A stretch of 64,000 nucleotides of DNA from Rhizobium indicum (GCF_005862305.2 NZ_CP054024.1:62001-126000); one strand, 5' to 3'; shown: positions 18,203-27,104, counted from the stretch's first letter. Notes: a model not told the origin generated them from the letters alone. Numbers and translations: made by a program.

Positions 18203-18231
18203 AAATGTGTTTCACAAGATATATTTGTGTT
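18203..18231 (+). promoter_or_regulatory. Operator-like site 2 with overlapping -35 box
   Basis: This stretch begins AAATGTGTTTCACAAG and contains the imperfect palindrome CACAA-7-TTGTG. It pairs with the site at 18096-18124. Its last two bases begin TTGACC (18230-18235), a good -35 hexamer for the rightward epimerase-transporter operon, so a bound regulator would block RNA polymerase. The matching -10 box is not clear (GACTAT at 17 bp is weak). Confidence 0.55.
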
Positions 18232-18378
18232 GACCTTTGCAAATTTTTCGATGACTATCCCCATAATGATCAGCGGCGAAGAAATGTCGCGAAGAGGGCG
18301 ATTTGCCGATGTCACGCTGACGCTGTCTGGTCCAGCGTTCTCGTTGGCTCTGCAGCGGATTACGGGAGGATAAATACG

Positions 18379-19224
18379 ATGACAAAATTCGGAATGCACT
18401 TCAGTCTGTGGGCGCCCGAGTGGACGACAGAGGCGGCCAACGCCGCAATCCCTCAGGCGGCGCGATACGGGCTGGAAATAATCGAGATCCCTTTGTTCGA
18501 GCCGGCCAAAATCGATCTGGATCACGCAAAGTCGATAATCCGAGATCATGGTCTTCAGGCAACCGCGTCGCTTTGCCTGCCCGAAGACAAGATGGCGCAC
18601 CTGGCTCCGGAAGCCTGTACGCAATATCTGTTTCAAGTTCTCGACGCCGCTCACCACATTGGGTGCTCCATGCTGACTGGCGTCACCTACTCGGCGCTCG
18701 GCTACAAGACCGGTGTTCCCCCAACAAGTAGCGAGTACGAAGCGGTGGTTCGGGCACTGAAGCCGGTAGCCCGGCGCGCTGCTGAACTCGGCATGACGTT
18801 CGGTGTCGAACCTTGCACACGCTTCGACACCCACATCCTCAATACGGCCGCGCAAGGAATATGGCTGCTTGAGCAAATCGATGAACCGAATACCTTCGTC
18901 CACCTCGACACCTATCACATGAACGTAGAGGAGAATGGTTTCGACGACGGCATCCGCCGGGCCGCGGGACGCTCTCCCTATATTCACCTTTCCGAAAGTC
19001 ATCGCGGTGTCCCAGGCACCGGTACCGTAGATTGGGAACTGGTCTTCCGGACATTGCGCGACACCGGATTCGATGGCGATCTTGTCATTGAGAGCTTTGT
19101 CTCGGTACCGCCACAGCTTGCTGCGGCACTCTGCATGTGGCGGCCGGCCGCGCCCAATGCTGGCGCTGTACTTGATCAGGGGCTGCCGTATTTGCGCGGC
19201 TTGGCGACACGCTACGGCCTCTGA
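18379..19224 (+). CDS. Sugar phosphate isomerase/epimerase (xylose-isomerase-like TIM barrel, ketose 3-epimerase type)
   Basis: A 281-aa AP-endonuclease-2/xylose-isomerase-like barrel protein. It has the D-psicose/D-tagatose 3-epimerase layout: MHFSLWAPEW at the first strand, metal-ligand Glu in FGVEPCTRFDTH, Asp and His in HLDTYHMNVEE, His in YIHLSESHRGVPG and Glu in LVIESF. ATG 18379 follows GGGAGGA. It is first in the rightward operon ahead of the sugar-binding protein. It probably epimerises or isomerises the imported ketose before the kinase encoded in the divergent operon acts. Confidence 0.87.
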   Translation: MTKFGMHFSLWAPEWTTEAANAAIPQAARYGLEIIEIPLFEPAKIDLDHAKSIIRDHGLQATASLCLPEDKMAHLAPEACTQYLFQVLDAAHHIGCSMLTGVTYSALGYKTGVPPTSSEYEAVVRALKPVARRAAELGMTFGVEPCTRFDTHILNTAAQGIWLLEQIDEPNTFVHLDTYHMNVEENGFDDGIRRAAGRSPYIHLSESHRGVPGTGTVDWELVFRTLRDTGFDGDLVIESFVSVPPQLAAALCMWRPAAPNAGAVLDQGLPYLRGLATRYGL

Positions 19225-19302
19225 GGCGACAGCTGGCGGCGACGGGCCGCAGACGCAATTCCGAAAATCTAGAGTCTACAACGCTCACAGGAGGAGAAGA
19301 GC

Positions 19303-20301
19303 ATGAAACGTCGTGACATTTTGAAGTTTTCTTTGGCCGCAGGCGTGGCATGGCTGATTGCCACGCCAAACCTCGCGATGGCGGCCGACCCAGTCATGGT
19401 GACTGTTGTCAAGATTGCCGGCATCCCGTACTTCGGTGCCCTTGAGCGCGGCCTGCAGGAGGCAGGGAAGCAATTCAACATCGACGTTTCCATGACCGGT
19501 CCGGCAAACATCGATCCGGCTCAGCAGGTCAAGCTGCTGGAAGATCTGATCGCCAAGAAGGTGGACGTGATCGGCCTTGTGCCCCTGGACGTCAAGGCGT
19601 GCGAGCCTGTGCTCAAGCGGGCTCAGGCAGCAGGCATCAAGGTTATTGTCCACGAGGGGCCGGAACAGGAGGGCCGCGACTGGGACGTCGAACTCATTGA
19701 CTCGACCAAGTTCGGCGAAGTTCAAATGCAGAGCCTCGCCAAGGAAATGGGCGAGGAAGGGGACTATGTCGTCTATGTCGGCACCCTGACTACCCCGCTG
19801 CACAACAAGTGGGCCGACGCGGCCATCGCCTATCAAAAGGCACATTATCCCAAGATGAACCTCGTGGCCGATCGCTTCCCTGGCGCCGACGAAATCGACA
19901 GCGCCTACCGCACGACCATCGACGTGCTGAAGGCCTATCCGAAGCTCAAGGGTATTCTCGCGTTTGGCTCGAACGGTCCGATCGCCGCCGGCAACGCCGT
20001 GAAGGAAAAGCACCTGAGCAAGCGGGTTGCCGTCATAGGCACGGTGCTGCCGTCGCAGGCCAAGGACCTGATCATGGACGGCGTCATTCGGGAAGGTTTC
20101 ATGTGGAACCCGAGAGAAGCTGGCTCTGCGATGGTTGCCGTCGCCAGATTGGTCCTCGACGGAACGAAAATCGAGGACGGGATGGATGTTCCCGGCCTCG
20201 GCAAGGCTACGGTGGATGTTCCCGGAAAGCTCATCAAGGTCGACAAGATCACCCACATCAACAAAGAAACCGTGGATGGCCTGATCGCCCAAGGTCTGTA
20301 G
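19303..20301 (+). CDS. Periplasmic sugar-binding protein of a ribose-type ABC transporter
   Basis: A 332-aa type I periplasmic binding protein. An N-terminal signal (MKRRDILKFSLAAGVAWLIA, cut near AMAADP) is followed by the RbsB/RhaS-like domain: VKIAGIPYFGALERGLQEAG, DPAQQVKLLEDLIAKKVDVIGLVPLD and LKGILAFGSNGP. GGAGGAGAAGAGC precedes the ATG. It is separated from the ATPase gene by a strong hairpin, as is common where binding protein must be made in excess. Ligand is unknown; LsrB/RhaS-like subgroups bind AI-2 or deoxy-sugars. Confidence 0.9.
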   Translation: MKRRDILKFSLAAGVAWLIATPNLAMAADPVMVTVVKIAGIPYFGALERGLQEAGKQFNIDVSMTGPANIDPAQQVKLLEDLIAKKVDVIGLVPLDVKACEPVLKRAQAAGIKVIVHEGPEQEGRDWDVELIDSTKFGEVQMQSLAKEMGEEGDYVVYVGTLTTPLHNKWADAAIAYQKAHYPKMNLVADRFPGADEIDSAYRTTIDVLKAYPKLKGILAFGSNGPIAAGNAVKEKHLSKRVAVIGTVLPSQAKDLIMDGVIREGFMWNPREAGSAMVAVARLVLDGTKIEDGMDVPGLGKATVDVPGKLIKVDKITHINKETVDGLIAQGL

Positions 20302-20319
20302 CCGTCCTTGCAGGAAATA

Positions 20320-20347
20320 CCGCAGGCGGGCCCTCGCTCGCCTGCGG
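20320..20347 (+). promoter_or_regulatory. Intercistronic hairpin between binding protein and ATPase
   Basis: CCGCAGGCG and CGCCTGCGG form a perfect 9-bp GC-rich stem with a 10-nt loop. No T-run follows, so it is more likely an mRNA-stabilising or partial attenuation structure than a full terminator; it would allow higher expression of the binding protein. Confidence 0.65.
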
Positions 20348-20383
20348 CAGGACAGATGCCAGCGACTAAGGGTAAAGCCCACT

Positions 20384-21868
20384 ATGACCACATTCCTTGA
20401 ATTGACCCATGTCTCCAAGCATTTCGGCGGAGTTCGTGCGCTTCGAGATGTCGATCTGTCGCTGGAGGCCGGCGAAGTTCACTGTCTTGTTGGCGAAAAT
20501 GGTTCGGGCAAATCCACCCTGATCAAGATTATTGCTGGCGTGCAGGCGCCCGATCCAGGTGGTAGCATCGTTCTGGAGGGTCGCGAACATTCTCGTTTGG
20601 ACCCCATTCTTTCCACCAAGAGTGGCATCCAGGTTATCTATCAGGATCTCTCCCTCTTCCCCAATATGTCCGTGGCGGAGAACATCGCCATCGGCAGCCA
20701 CATGGGCTTGCCTCGGCTCGCGAATTGGAACCGCATAAATGACATTGCGGCGAAAGCCATGGCCCGCATCAACGTCAATCTCGACCTGGAGACGATGGTG
20801 TCGGACCTCTCTATCGCAAACCGGCAACTGGTTGCGATTTGCCGCGCCATGGCCGCCGACGCAAAGCTGGTCATCATGGACGAGCCCACCGCCTCGTTGA
20901 CCCGGCATGAGGTGGATTCTCTGCTGCGTGTCGTCAACGACCTTAAGAGCAGAGACATTTGCACGGTGTTCGTATCCCACCGTCTCGATGAAGTAATGGA
21001 GATAGCCGAGCGCGTAACGGTTCTGCGTGACGGCGGTAAGGTGGGGACCTTCGATGCCAGCGAGATCACTTCACGGCGGCTCGAGACCTTGATGACAGGT
21101 CATGAGTTCCACTATGCGCCTCCGCGGCCCGGAGGCGAGGCTGCGGAGGTTGTGCTGGCGGTTCGAAACCTGACTCGACCAGGCCACTACGAGGATATCA
21201 GCTTCGACATTCGCAAAGGAGAGATCGTCGGCCTTACCGGGCTTTTGGGCTCCGGACGGACAGAACTCGCACTCAGCATCTTCGGTATGAATCCACCGTC
21301 CCGCGGCACGATTGAAGTCTCCGGGAAGCCGCTGATAGCCAGCTCCAATCGTGTCGCAATAGCCAGCGGCGTGGCTTACGTCCCGGAAGACAGGTTGATG
21401 CTCGGCCTGGCGCTGGGGCAGCCCATTTCTGCAAACATCCTCGCGACGGTCCTCGACAGCTTGGCCAGCAAATTCGGCCTCATCAACCCCGCCAAACGTG
21501 TAGCCGCAGCCGATGATTGGATCGTTCGCCTGAACACGAAAGTGTCCGACCTCGAAAATCCCGTCGGAACTCTGTCAGGAGGCAACCAGCAACGGGTAGT
21601 GTTGGGCAAGTGGATGGCCACAAAACCCCGCGTGCTGATACTCGATAGCCCAACCGTCGGCGTGGACATCAAGGCCAAGGACGGAATCTATGAGATAGTG
21701 CACCGATTGGCGGCAGAAGGCGTCGGGGTACTGCTCATCTCCGACGAAGCCCAGGAGGTCTTCTACCACACCCATCGTGTCCTGGTCATGCGGCAAGGCA
21801 GGCTCGTCAGCGAAGTCCATCCGCTTTCGTCGACCGAGAGAAATCTGCAGGAGGAGATCTATGCCTAA
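20384..21868 (+). CDS. Sugar ABC transporter ATPase (RbsA type, two ATPase domains)
   Basis: A 494-aa double ATPase. Domain 1 has Walker A GENGSGKST, signature SIANRQLVAICRAMA and Walker B LVIMDEPTASL. Domain 2 has the degenerate loop GLLGSGRTELALS, a canonical LSGGNQQRVVLGKWMA signature and VLILDSPTVGVD, so as in RbsA/MglA the second site is probably non-hydrolytic. It overlaps the start of the following permease gene by 8 bp. Confidence 0.93.
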   Translation: MTTFLELTHVSKHFGGVRALRDVDLSLEAGEVHCLVGENGSGKSTLIKIIAGVQAPDPGGSIVLEGREHSRLDPILSTKSGIQVIYQDLSLFPNMSVAENIAIGSHMGLPRLANWNRINDIAAKAMARINVNLDLETMVSDLSIANRQLVAICRAMAADAKLVIMDEPTASLTRHEVDSLLRVVNDLKSRDICTVFVSHRLDEVMEIAERVTVLRDGGKVGTFDASEITSRRLETLMTGHEFHYAPPRPGGEAAEVVLAVRNLTRPGHYEDISFDIRKGEIVGLTGLLGSGRTELALSIFGMNPPSRGTIEVSGKPLIASSNRVAIASGVAYVPEDRLMLGLALGQPISANILATVLDSLASKFGLINPAKRVAAADDWIVRLNTKVSDLENPVGTLSGGNQQRVVLGKWMATKPRVLILDSPTVGVDIKAKDGIYEIVHRLAAEGVGVLLISDEAQEVFYHTHRVLVMRQGRLVSEVHPLSSTERNLQEEIYA

Positions 21869-22850
21869 GACAATTCAACGCTGGACACGAAGTCACGAAT
21901 TTTGGCTGCTTGCGGTCGTCATCGTATTGTCCATGTTCCTCACGGCAGCGACGGACAGCTTTCTGACGCTGCAAAACCTTTTCGACCTTCTCACCTCCAC
22001 TTCGTTTGCAGGCATTCTTGCAGCCGGTCTGCTTGTGGTCTTGGTGTTCGGTGGGATCGACATCTCCTTTACTGCCATAGCCAGCGTCGCTCAATATGTG
22101 GCTCTCATGATTGCCAAGACCTATCCAATTGGGTGGTTCGGAGTGTTCCTTGTCGCCTGCTGCACTGGTATACTATGTGGGCTATTCAATGCGGCTATTA
22201 TTCATAAGGTTCGCATCTCTTCGGTTATTGTGACTATATCCACTCTCAATATTTTTTATGGATTGCTAATATATAGCACCCGCGGCGACTATATCACCTC
22301 GCTTCCCAGCTATTTCCGCGAAGGGATCTGGTGGTTCGAATTCACCGACAGTAATGGATTTCCTTATGCGATCAATTTCCAGGCGCTGTTGCTAGTGGTC
22401 GCATTCCTTATGACCTGGGTCTTGCTCAACAAGACAAACATCGGTCGTCAAATATATGCCATGGGGGGGAATGAGATAGCCGCCGAACGCCTTGGTTTTC
22501 ATGTTTTCGGCCTGAGGTGCCTTGTCTACGGCTATATGGGGTTCATGGCTGCGATCGCATCAATATCGCAAGCCCAGCTGGCCCAATCGGTTACGCCGAC
22601 GACGCTCATCGGCAAGGAACTCGAAGTGCTTGCGGCTGTCGTTCTTGGCGGCGCGAGTCTGGCCGGTGGCAACGGCTCCGTGTTTGGCGCCGTACTGGGC
22701 GTGATGCTCATCGCAATTTTGCAGAACGGACTGATATTGCTCGGCGTGTCCTCATACTGGAATCAGTTCTTTGTCGGCTGCGTTATTCTGCTTGCGGTCT
22801 CGGCGACTGCGCTGTCTCAGCGGCGTCGGCATGCTGGACTCGCGTCCTAG
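21861..22850 (+). CDS. Sugar ABC transporter permease (RbsC-like) 1
   Basis: A 329-aa membrane protein with about 8-10 hydrophobic segments and the BPD_transp_2 (RbsC) pattern: LVVLVFGGIDISFTAIASVA, GNEIAAERLGFHVFGLR and VLGGASLAGGNGSVFGAVLG. The start at 21861 is set by GGAGGAGATCT; it overlaps the ATPase stop. The stretch around 22190-22330 is more AT-rich than its neighbours. It probably forms a heterodimer with the second permease. Confidence 0.9.
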   Translation: MPKTIQRWTRSHEFWLLAVVIVLSMFLTAATDSFLTLQNLFDLLTSTSFAGILAAGLLVVLVFGGIDISFTAIASVAQYVALMIAKTYPIGWFGVFLVACCTGILCGLFNAAIIHKVRISSVIVTISTLNIFYGLLIYSTRGDYITSLPSYFREGIWWFEFTDSNGFPYAINFQALLLVVAFLMTWVLLNKTNIGRQIYAMGGNEIAAERLGFHVFGLRCLVYGYMGFMAAIASISQAQLAQSVTPTTLIGKELEVLAAVVLGGASLAGGNGSVFGAVLGVMLIAILQNGLILLGVSSYWNQFFVGCVILLAVSATALSQRRRHAGLAS

Positions 22851-22863
22851 GGAGGAAATTACC

Positions 22864-23922
22864 ATGAAGCCGTCCGCCAATCGATCTCTCATATCCCGTT
22901 TCGTTCGAGAGAACGCCACAACGATGACGCTTGCTTCCATTTTCATGGCCGTTCTAGCGGTGTTTGGCCTCATTCTCGGCGATCGGCTGCTGAGTGTGGG
23001 AACATTTCAGTCGATAGCCTTTCAGACCCCGGAACTTGGCATTCTTGGTCTTGCGATGATGCTTGCGCTCCTTTCCGGCGGGCTGAATTTGTCGATCATT
23101 TCGACGGCCAATCTCTGCGCTTTGACGATAGCGTCGGTGTTGCAGTTCACAATTCCGTGGGGAGATGCTGGAAGTGTGCTTTGGCTCACCTGGCAAGTAG
23201 GCGCGGTTGCCGCGGGCCTCGCCGTCGCAATTCTGATAGGCCTGTTGAACGGCTTCATCATCGCCTATCTCGGAGTATCCCCCATTCTGGCCACACTGGG
23301 GACCATGATCGCCTGCAAAGGTCTTGCCATTGGACTGACGCGTGGAAACGTCTTGTCAGGCTTTCCAGATCCAATCGTTGCGATTGGAAATGGAACCTAT
23401 CTGGGCGTACCGCTTGCGTTCCTGCTGTTTGTTGCCCTTTGCGTGTTCGTGTCGGTGGTTCTTCGGCGATCATCCTTCGGTCAGAAGGTCTACCTTGTCG
23501 GCGCCAACGAGAAAGCTGCCCGGTTCTCGGGCATACATGTCAAACGAGTTTTGCTTTTGACGTATGCCTTATCGGGCGCGCTTGCAGGATGCGGCGGGCT
23601 TGTAATGATGGCCCGATTCAATTCTGCCAACGCGTCCTATGGCGAGAGCTTCCTTCTCATCAGCATCCTGGCGGCGGTTCTGGGGGGCATCAATCCATAT
23701 GGCGGCACCGGAAAAGTATCAGGGTTGTTTGCTGCGTTGCTGCTCTTGCAGCTGATCTCCTCCGCGTTCAATTTGATGAACTTTAGCCAGTTCCTGACAA
23801 TTGCCATCTGGGGGGCACTTCTGATCGGCGTTTCCGCGCTCCGCTCAGGCACAGGCATATTCGATCGGTTGCACCTCTTCGAATTCTGGAGAGCAAAGAG
23901 CGCCGTGTCCGAGAACCCCTGA
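22864..23922 (+). CDS. Sugar ABC transporter permease (RbsC-like) 2
   Basis: A 352-aa polytopic permease of the same family: LALLSGGLNLSIISTANLCA, GANEKAARFSGIHVKRVL and AVLGGINPYGGTGKVSGLF. GGGAGGAAATTACC precedes ATG 22864, 13 bp after the previous stop. Together with the preceding three genes it completes one importer (binding protein, ATPase, two permeases). Confidence 0.9.
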   Translation: MKPSANRSLISRFVRENATTMTLASIFMAVLAVFGLILGDRLLSVGTFQSIAFQTPELGILGLAMMLALLSGGLNLSIISTANLCALTIASVLQFTIPWGDAGSVLWLTWQVGAVAAGLAVAILIGLLNGFIIAYLGVSPILATLGTMIACKGLAIGLTRGNVLSGFPDPIVAIGNGTYLGVPLAFLLFVALCVFVSVVLRRSSFGQKVYLVGANEKAARFSGIHVKRVLLLTYALSGALAGCGGLVMMARFNSANASYGESFLLISILAAVLGGINPYGGTGKVSGLFAALLLLQLISSAFNLMNFSQFLTIAIWGALLIGVSALRSGTGIFDRLHLFEFWRAKSAVSENP

Positions 23923-24082
23923 TCTGTTCGTCTTGGAAAGCGGACGGAGGATGCCTTAACGACAGTGGCGCTCAAAATGTCTGCACCAAACCACGAAGCT
24001 GAGCCGGCGTGGAGCACCATCGATGTGTGGAATTGCCGAGCGATTGTCACTTGCCGAATAGATATGAGGAGAAGTTCAGTTC

Positions 24083-24406
24083 ATGGACAAGCTTGCGCAA
24101 TCGCGTCAGATGACGACGGTAGTCGCCGATACCGCCGACGTTGAAGCCGTCAAGCGCCTCAAGCCAATGGATTGTACCACCAATCCCACCATTGTGCTCC
24201 AGGCGCTAAAAACTCCTATCTACGATGAAGATTTTGAGGAAGCATTCGAGTGGGGGAGCAAGGCCTCCGCCGAAGGCGCGCTATACCTTCGCCGCGCTGT
24301 GGATGTGAAGAATATCTGGATCCCCTACGGGGAGATTAAGGGCCCCAACTCTGGTCATGCGGGCGGGAGGAGAACCGCACCGGCAGGCGAGAACGACGGA
24401 ATTTGA
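24083..24406 (+). pseudogene. Truncated transaldolase (N-terminal stub)
   Basis: A 107-aa frame whose first ~65 residues are the start of transaldolase B: LAQSRQMTTVVADTADVEAV, then MDCTTNPTIVLQALK and AFEWGSK. The active-site lysine domain is absent. From about residue 66 the sequence no longer looks like transaldolase, so the gene was cut and joined to unrelated DNA. GAGGAGAAG precedes the ATG. Originally the pentose-phosphate exit of the sugar operon. Confidence 0.7.
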
Positions 24407-24497
24407 GGGAATCGCAGAGCTGTAACGGAGCTGCGGTTATGGGCTCTGTTTTGCGGCACGAGGTGCTGCGAAATGGTGCAACTAAGGGAGGATTTTC

Positions 24498-24953
24498 ATG
24501 CTGAAGAATATCGATCCGGCTCTGAATGCGGACGTGCTGCACGCGCTCCGGTCCATGGGGCATGGCGACACGGTCGTCGTTTCCGACACCAATTTTCCTT
24601 CGGATTCCATTGCCCGGCAAACGGTGCTCGGCAAGCTGTTGCGGATAGACAATGTGTCTGCTGCCCGCGCCATCAAAGCTATTCTTTCGGTAATGCCGCT
24701 GGATACGCCGCTGCAGCCGTCCGCCGGGCGAATGGAAATCATGGGCGCGCCGGACGAGATCCCTCCAGTGCAGCAGGAAGTCCAGGCCGTTATCGACGGC
24801 GCCGAGGCCAAGCCGGCGCCGATGTATGGCATCGAGCGTTTCGCCTTCTATGAGGAGGCCAAAAAGGCCTATTGCGTCATCACCACGGGCGAAAACCGCT
24901 TCTACGGCTGCTTCCTCTTCACCAAAGGCGTCATTCCGCCGGAAACCGTTTGA
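24498..24953 (+). CDS. RbsD/FucU family sugar mutarotase
   Basis: A 151-aa member of the RbsD/FucU family: HALRSMGHGDTVVVSDTNFP (catalytic His and Asp region), MPLDTPLQPS in the middle and IERFAFYEEAKKAYCVITTG with YGCFLFTKGVIP at the end, which is the FucU pattern rather than RbsD. GGGAGG precedes the ATG. It interconverts alpha and beta anomers of a sugar such as fucose. It is first of a second sugar-uptake operon. Confidence 0.9.
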   Translation: MLKNIDPALNADVLHALRSMGHGDTVVVSDTNFPSDSIARQTVLGKLLRIDNVSAARAIKAILSVMPLDTPLQPSAGRMEIMGAPDEIPPVQQEVQAVIDGAEAKPAPMYGIERFAFYEEAKKAYCVITTGENRFYGCFLFTKGVIPPETV

Positions 24954-24965
24954 GGGGAAACGATA

Positions 24966-25163
24966 ATGAAGGTGGGTGTTTCGATCCTCAGGATTTTCGT
25001 CGGCGGCTTCTCGGCAGCGCTCTCAGGGGGCGCAAGTCCGGTCGAGGCCGTGCGTTTCGGCTGCGCGACCGCCGGTATTGCGGTGACGCGGCGGGGTACC
25101 GCGCCTGCCATGCCGAAGATCGAGGAAATCGAGGCGCTTCTCCAGAAAGGAGGCGCAGCATGA
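24966..25163 (+). pseudogene. Ribokinase/PfkB kinase C-terminal remnant
   Basis: A 65-aa frame in which residues ~11-65 (FVGGFSAALSGGASPVEAVR, then TAGIAVTRRGTAPAMP and IEEIEALL) are the extreme C-terminus of a ribokinase-like enzyme, right after the missing GAGD motif. The N-terminal ~240 residues have been deleted and a new ATG precedes. It still overlaps the next permease gene by ATGA, so it may persist because it keeps that coupling. Confidence 0.7.
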
Positions 25164-26035
25164 CCCGCAACGACCCGATCAAACACTTCTTCATCTGGCC
25201 GGCGTTGCTGATCGTGCTGGTGATCTCGATCTTCCCGCTGATCTATTCGCTGACCACAAGCTTCATGAGCCTGCGGCTCGTGCCGCCGATCCCAGCGCGT
25301 TTCGTCGGCTTCGGCAACTATGCGGAACTGCTTCAGAATCCGCGCTTCTGGAATGTCGCCTGGACGACGACGATCATCGCTTTTGTGGCGGTGACGCTGC
25401 AGTATGTCATCGGTTTTTCCGTGGCGCTGGCGCTCAACCGTCGGGTGCCCGGCGAAGGTCTGTTCCGGGTCAGCTTCCTTGTGCCAATGCTGGTAGCACC
25501 CGTTGCCGTTGCACTGATTGCCCGCCAGATCCTCAATCCCACGATGGGCCCGCTCAATGAGCTGATGACCGTCTTCGGTTTTCCCAACCTGCCCTTTCTG
25601 ACGCAGACCAGATGGGCTATCGGCGCCATCATTTCCGTCGAAGTGTGGCAGTGGACACCCTTCGTCATCCTGATGCTTCTTGCCGGGTTGCAAACCCTGC
25701 CCGAGGACGTCTACGAGGCTGCCGCGCTTGAAAATGCCAGCCCCTGGCAGCAGTTCTGGGGGATCACTTTCCCGATGATGCTGCCGATTTCGGTGGCTGT
25801 GGTCTTCATCCGCCTCATCGAGAGCTACAAGATCATCGACACGGTTTTCGTCATGACAGGCGGAGGGCCTGGCATTTCGACCGAAACGCTGACCTTGTTC
25901 GCGTATCAGGAGGGCTTCAAGAAGTTCAACCTTGGCTACACATCCGCCCTGTCGTTCCTGTTCCTGATCGTCATTACCGTGATCGGGCTCGTCTATCTCG
26001 CCATCCTGAAGCCCTATCTGGAGAAGCACAAATGA
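25160..26035 (+). CDS. Carbohydrate ABC transporter permease (MalF/UgpA type)
   Basis: A 291-aa inner-membrane protein with six hydrophobic segments and the EAA loop YEAAALENASPWQQFWGITF. The N-terminus (IKHFFIWPALLIVLVISIFP) is a typical first helix. Start 25160 overlaps the kinase remnant stop; its own stop overlaps the next start (ATGA at 26032). Pairs with the MalG-type permease that follows. Confidence 0.92.
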   Translation: MTRNDPIKHFFIWPALLIVLVISIFPLIYSLTTSFMSLRLVPPIPARFVGFGNYAELLQNPRFWNVAWTTTIIAFVAVTLQYVIGFSVALALNRRVPGEGLFRVSFLVPMLVAPVAVALIARQILNPTMGPLNELMTVFGFPNLPFLTQTRWAIGAIISVEVWQWTPFVILMLLAGLQTLPEDVYEAAALENASPWQQFWGITFPMMLPISVAVVFIRLIESYKIIDTVFVMTGGGPGISTETLTLFAYQEGFKKFNLGYTSALSFLFLIVITVIGLVYLAILKPYLEKHK

Positions 26036-27060
26036 GCGTGCGTGACCTCAAAGGATCCGGCCGCTGGTGGGCGCTCGCAGGCTGCCTGCTCTGGCTGGCC
26101 TTCACCTTCTTTCCGCTTTACTGGGTCGCGATCACCTCGTTCAAGTCGCCGCTCGGCGTCGTCGGCGGGCCGACCTATATTCCATTTGTCGACTTCGACC
26201 CGACGCTGACGGCCTGGAGCGAGCTCCTGTCGGGCGCGCGCGGCCAGTTCTACAACACCTTCATCGCCTCGACGATCGTCGGGCTTTCCGCATCGGTGCT
26301 GGCCACCTTCATCGGATCGATGGCAGCCTATGCGCTGGTGCGCTTCACCTTTGAGGTCAAGCTGCTGTCCGGCGTGATTTTCGTCGTTGTTGCCTTCGGC
26401 GGATATCTGCTCGGCCGTCATGTACTGGGCTACGGGCAGGCCATTTCGCTGATCTTTGCCTTTGTTGCAGCGCTTGCGCTCGCCATCGGCTCCAGCCGAA
26501 TGAAGCTTCCAGGGCCGCTCCTCGGCAATGATGATATCGTCTTCTGGTTTGTCAGCCAGCGCATGTTTCCGCCGATCGTCGCCGCCTTTGCCTTGTTCCT
26601 GATGTATACGGAAATGGGCAAGTTGGGGTTCAAGCTGGTGGACACCTATACAGGCCTCACCTTCGCTTATGTCGCCTTCTCGCTGCCGATCGTGATCTGG
26701 CTGATGCGCGATTTCTTTGCGGCACTGCCGGTGGAAGTCGAAGAGGCGGCGATGGTCGACAATGTGCCGTCGTGGAGAATTTTTTTCGGTATCGTCCTGC
26801 CCATGTCCAAGCCGGGCCTGATCGCGACATTCATGATCACGCTCGCCTTCGTCTGGAACGAGTTCCTGTTCGCACTCTTCCTGACCAGTTCCAAATGGCA
26901 GACCCTTCCCATTCTCGTCGCCGGGCAAAACAGCCAGCGCGGCGACGAGTGGTGGTCGATATCGGCAGCCGCCCTGGTTGCGATCATACCCATGGTCGTC
27001 ATGGCGGGCATTTTGAGCAGGCTGATGCGGTCTGGCCTGCTTTTAGGAGCAATAAAATGA
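26032..27060 (+). CDS. Carbohydrate ABC transporter permease (MalG type) with extra membrane insert
   Basis: A 342-aa protein, about 60 residues longer than usual MalG-type permeases. N-terminal helix and periplasmic part are normal up to AAYALVRFTF (~107). Residues ~108-165 form an insert with two extra hydrophobic segments (VKLLSGVIFVVVAFGGYLLG and ISLIFAFVAALALAIG). The normal sequence then resumes (VFWFVSQRMFPPI). The EAA motif EEAAMVDNVPSWRIFFGIVLP is intact. The frame is uninterrupted, so the insert is a genuine subfamily trait or an in-frame insertion. Confidence 0.88.
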   Translation: MSVRDLKGSGRWWALAGCLLWLAFTFFPLYWVAITSFKSPLGVVGGPTYIPFVDFDPTLTAWSELLSGARGQFYNTFIASTIVGLSASVLATFIGSMAAYALVRFTFEVKLLSGVIFVVVAFGGYLLGRHVLGYGQAISLIFAFVAALALAIGSSRMKLPGPLLGNDDIVFWFVSQRMFPPIVAAFALFLMYTEMGKLGFKLVDTYTGLTFAYVAFSLPIVIWLMRDFFAALPVEVEEAAMVDNVPSWRIFFGIVLPMSKPGLIATFMITLAFVWNEFLFALFLTSSKWQTLPILVAGQNSQRGDEWWSISAAALVAIIPMVVMAGILSRLMRSGLLLGAIK

Positions 27061-27104
27061 CCGTTCGAGAAGCCTAGTCATTGTTCAATTCCAGGGAGGA
27101 AAAC

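Noticed and set aside
19285..20418. Long - strand open frame (377 aa) opposite the sugar-binding protein gene
   Set aside because: It is the antisense shadow of a well-supported binding-protein gene with signal peptide and ribosome site; its own sequence shows no domain.
24902..26928. Two long - strand frames (375 and 304 aa) opposite the MalF/MalG permease genes
   Set aside because: Charged, His/Arg/Glu-rich antisense of membrane protein codons; no ribosome sites and no family pattern.
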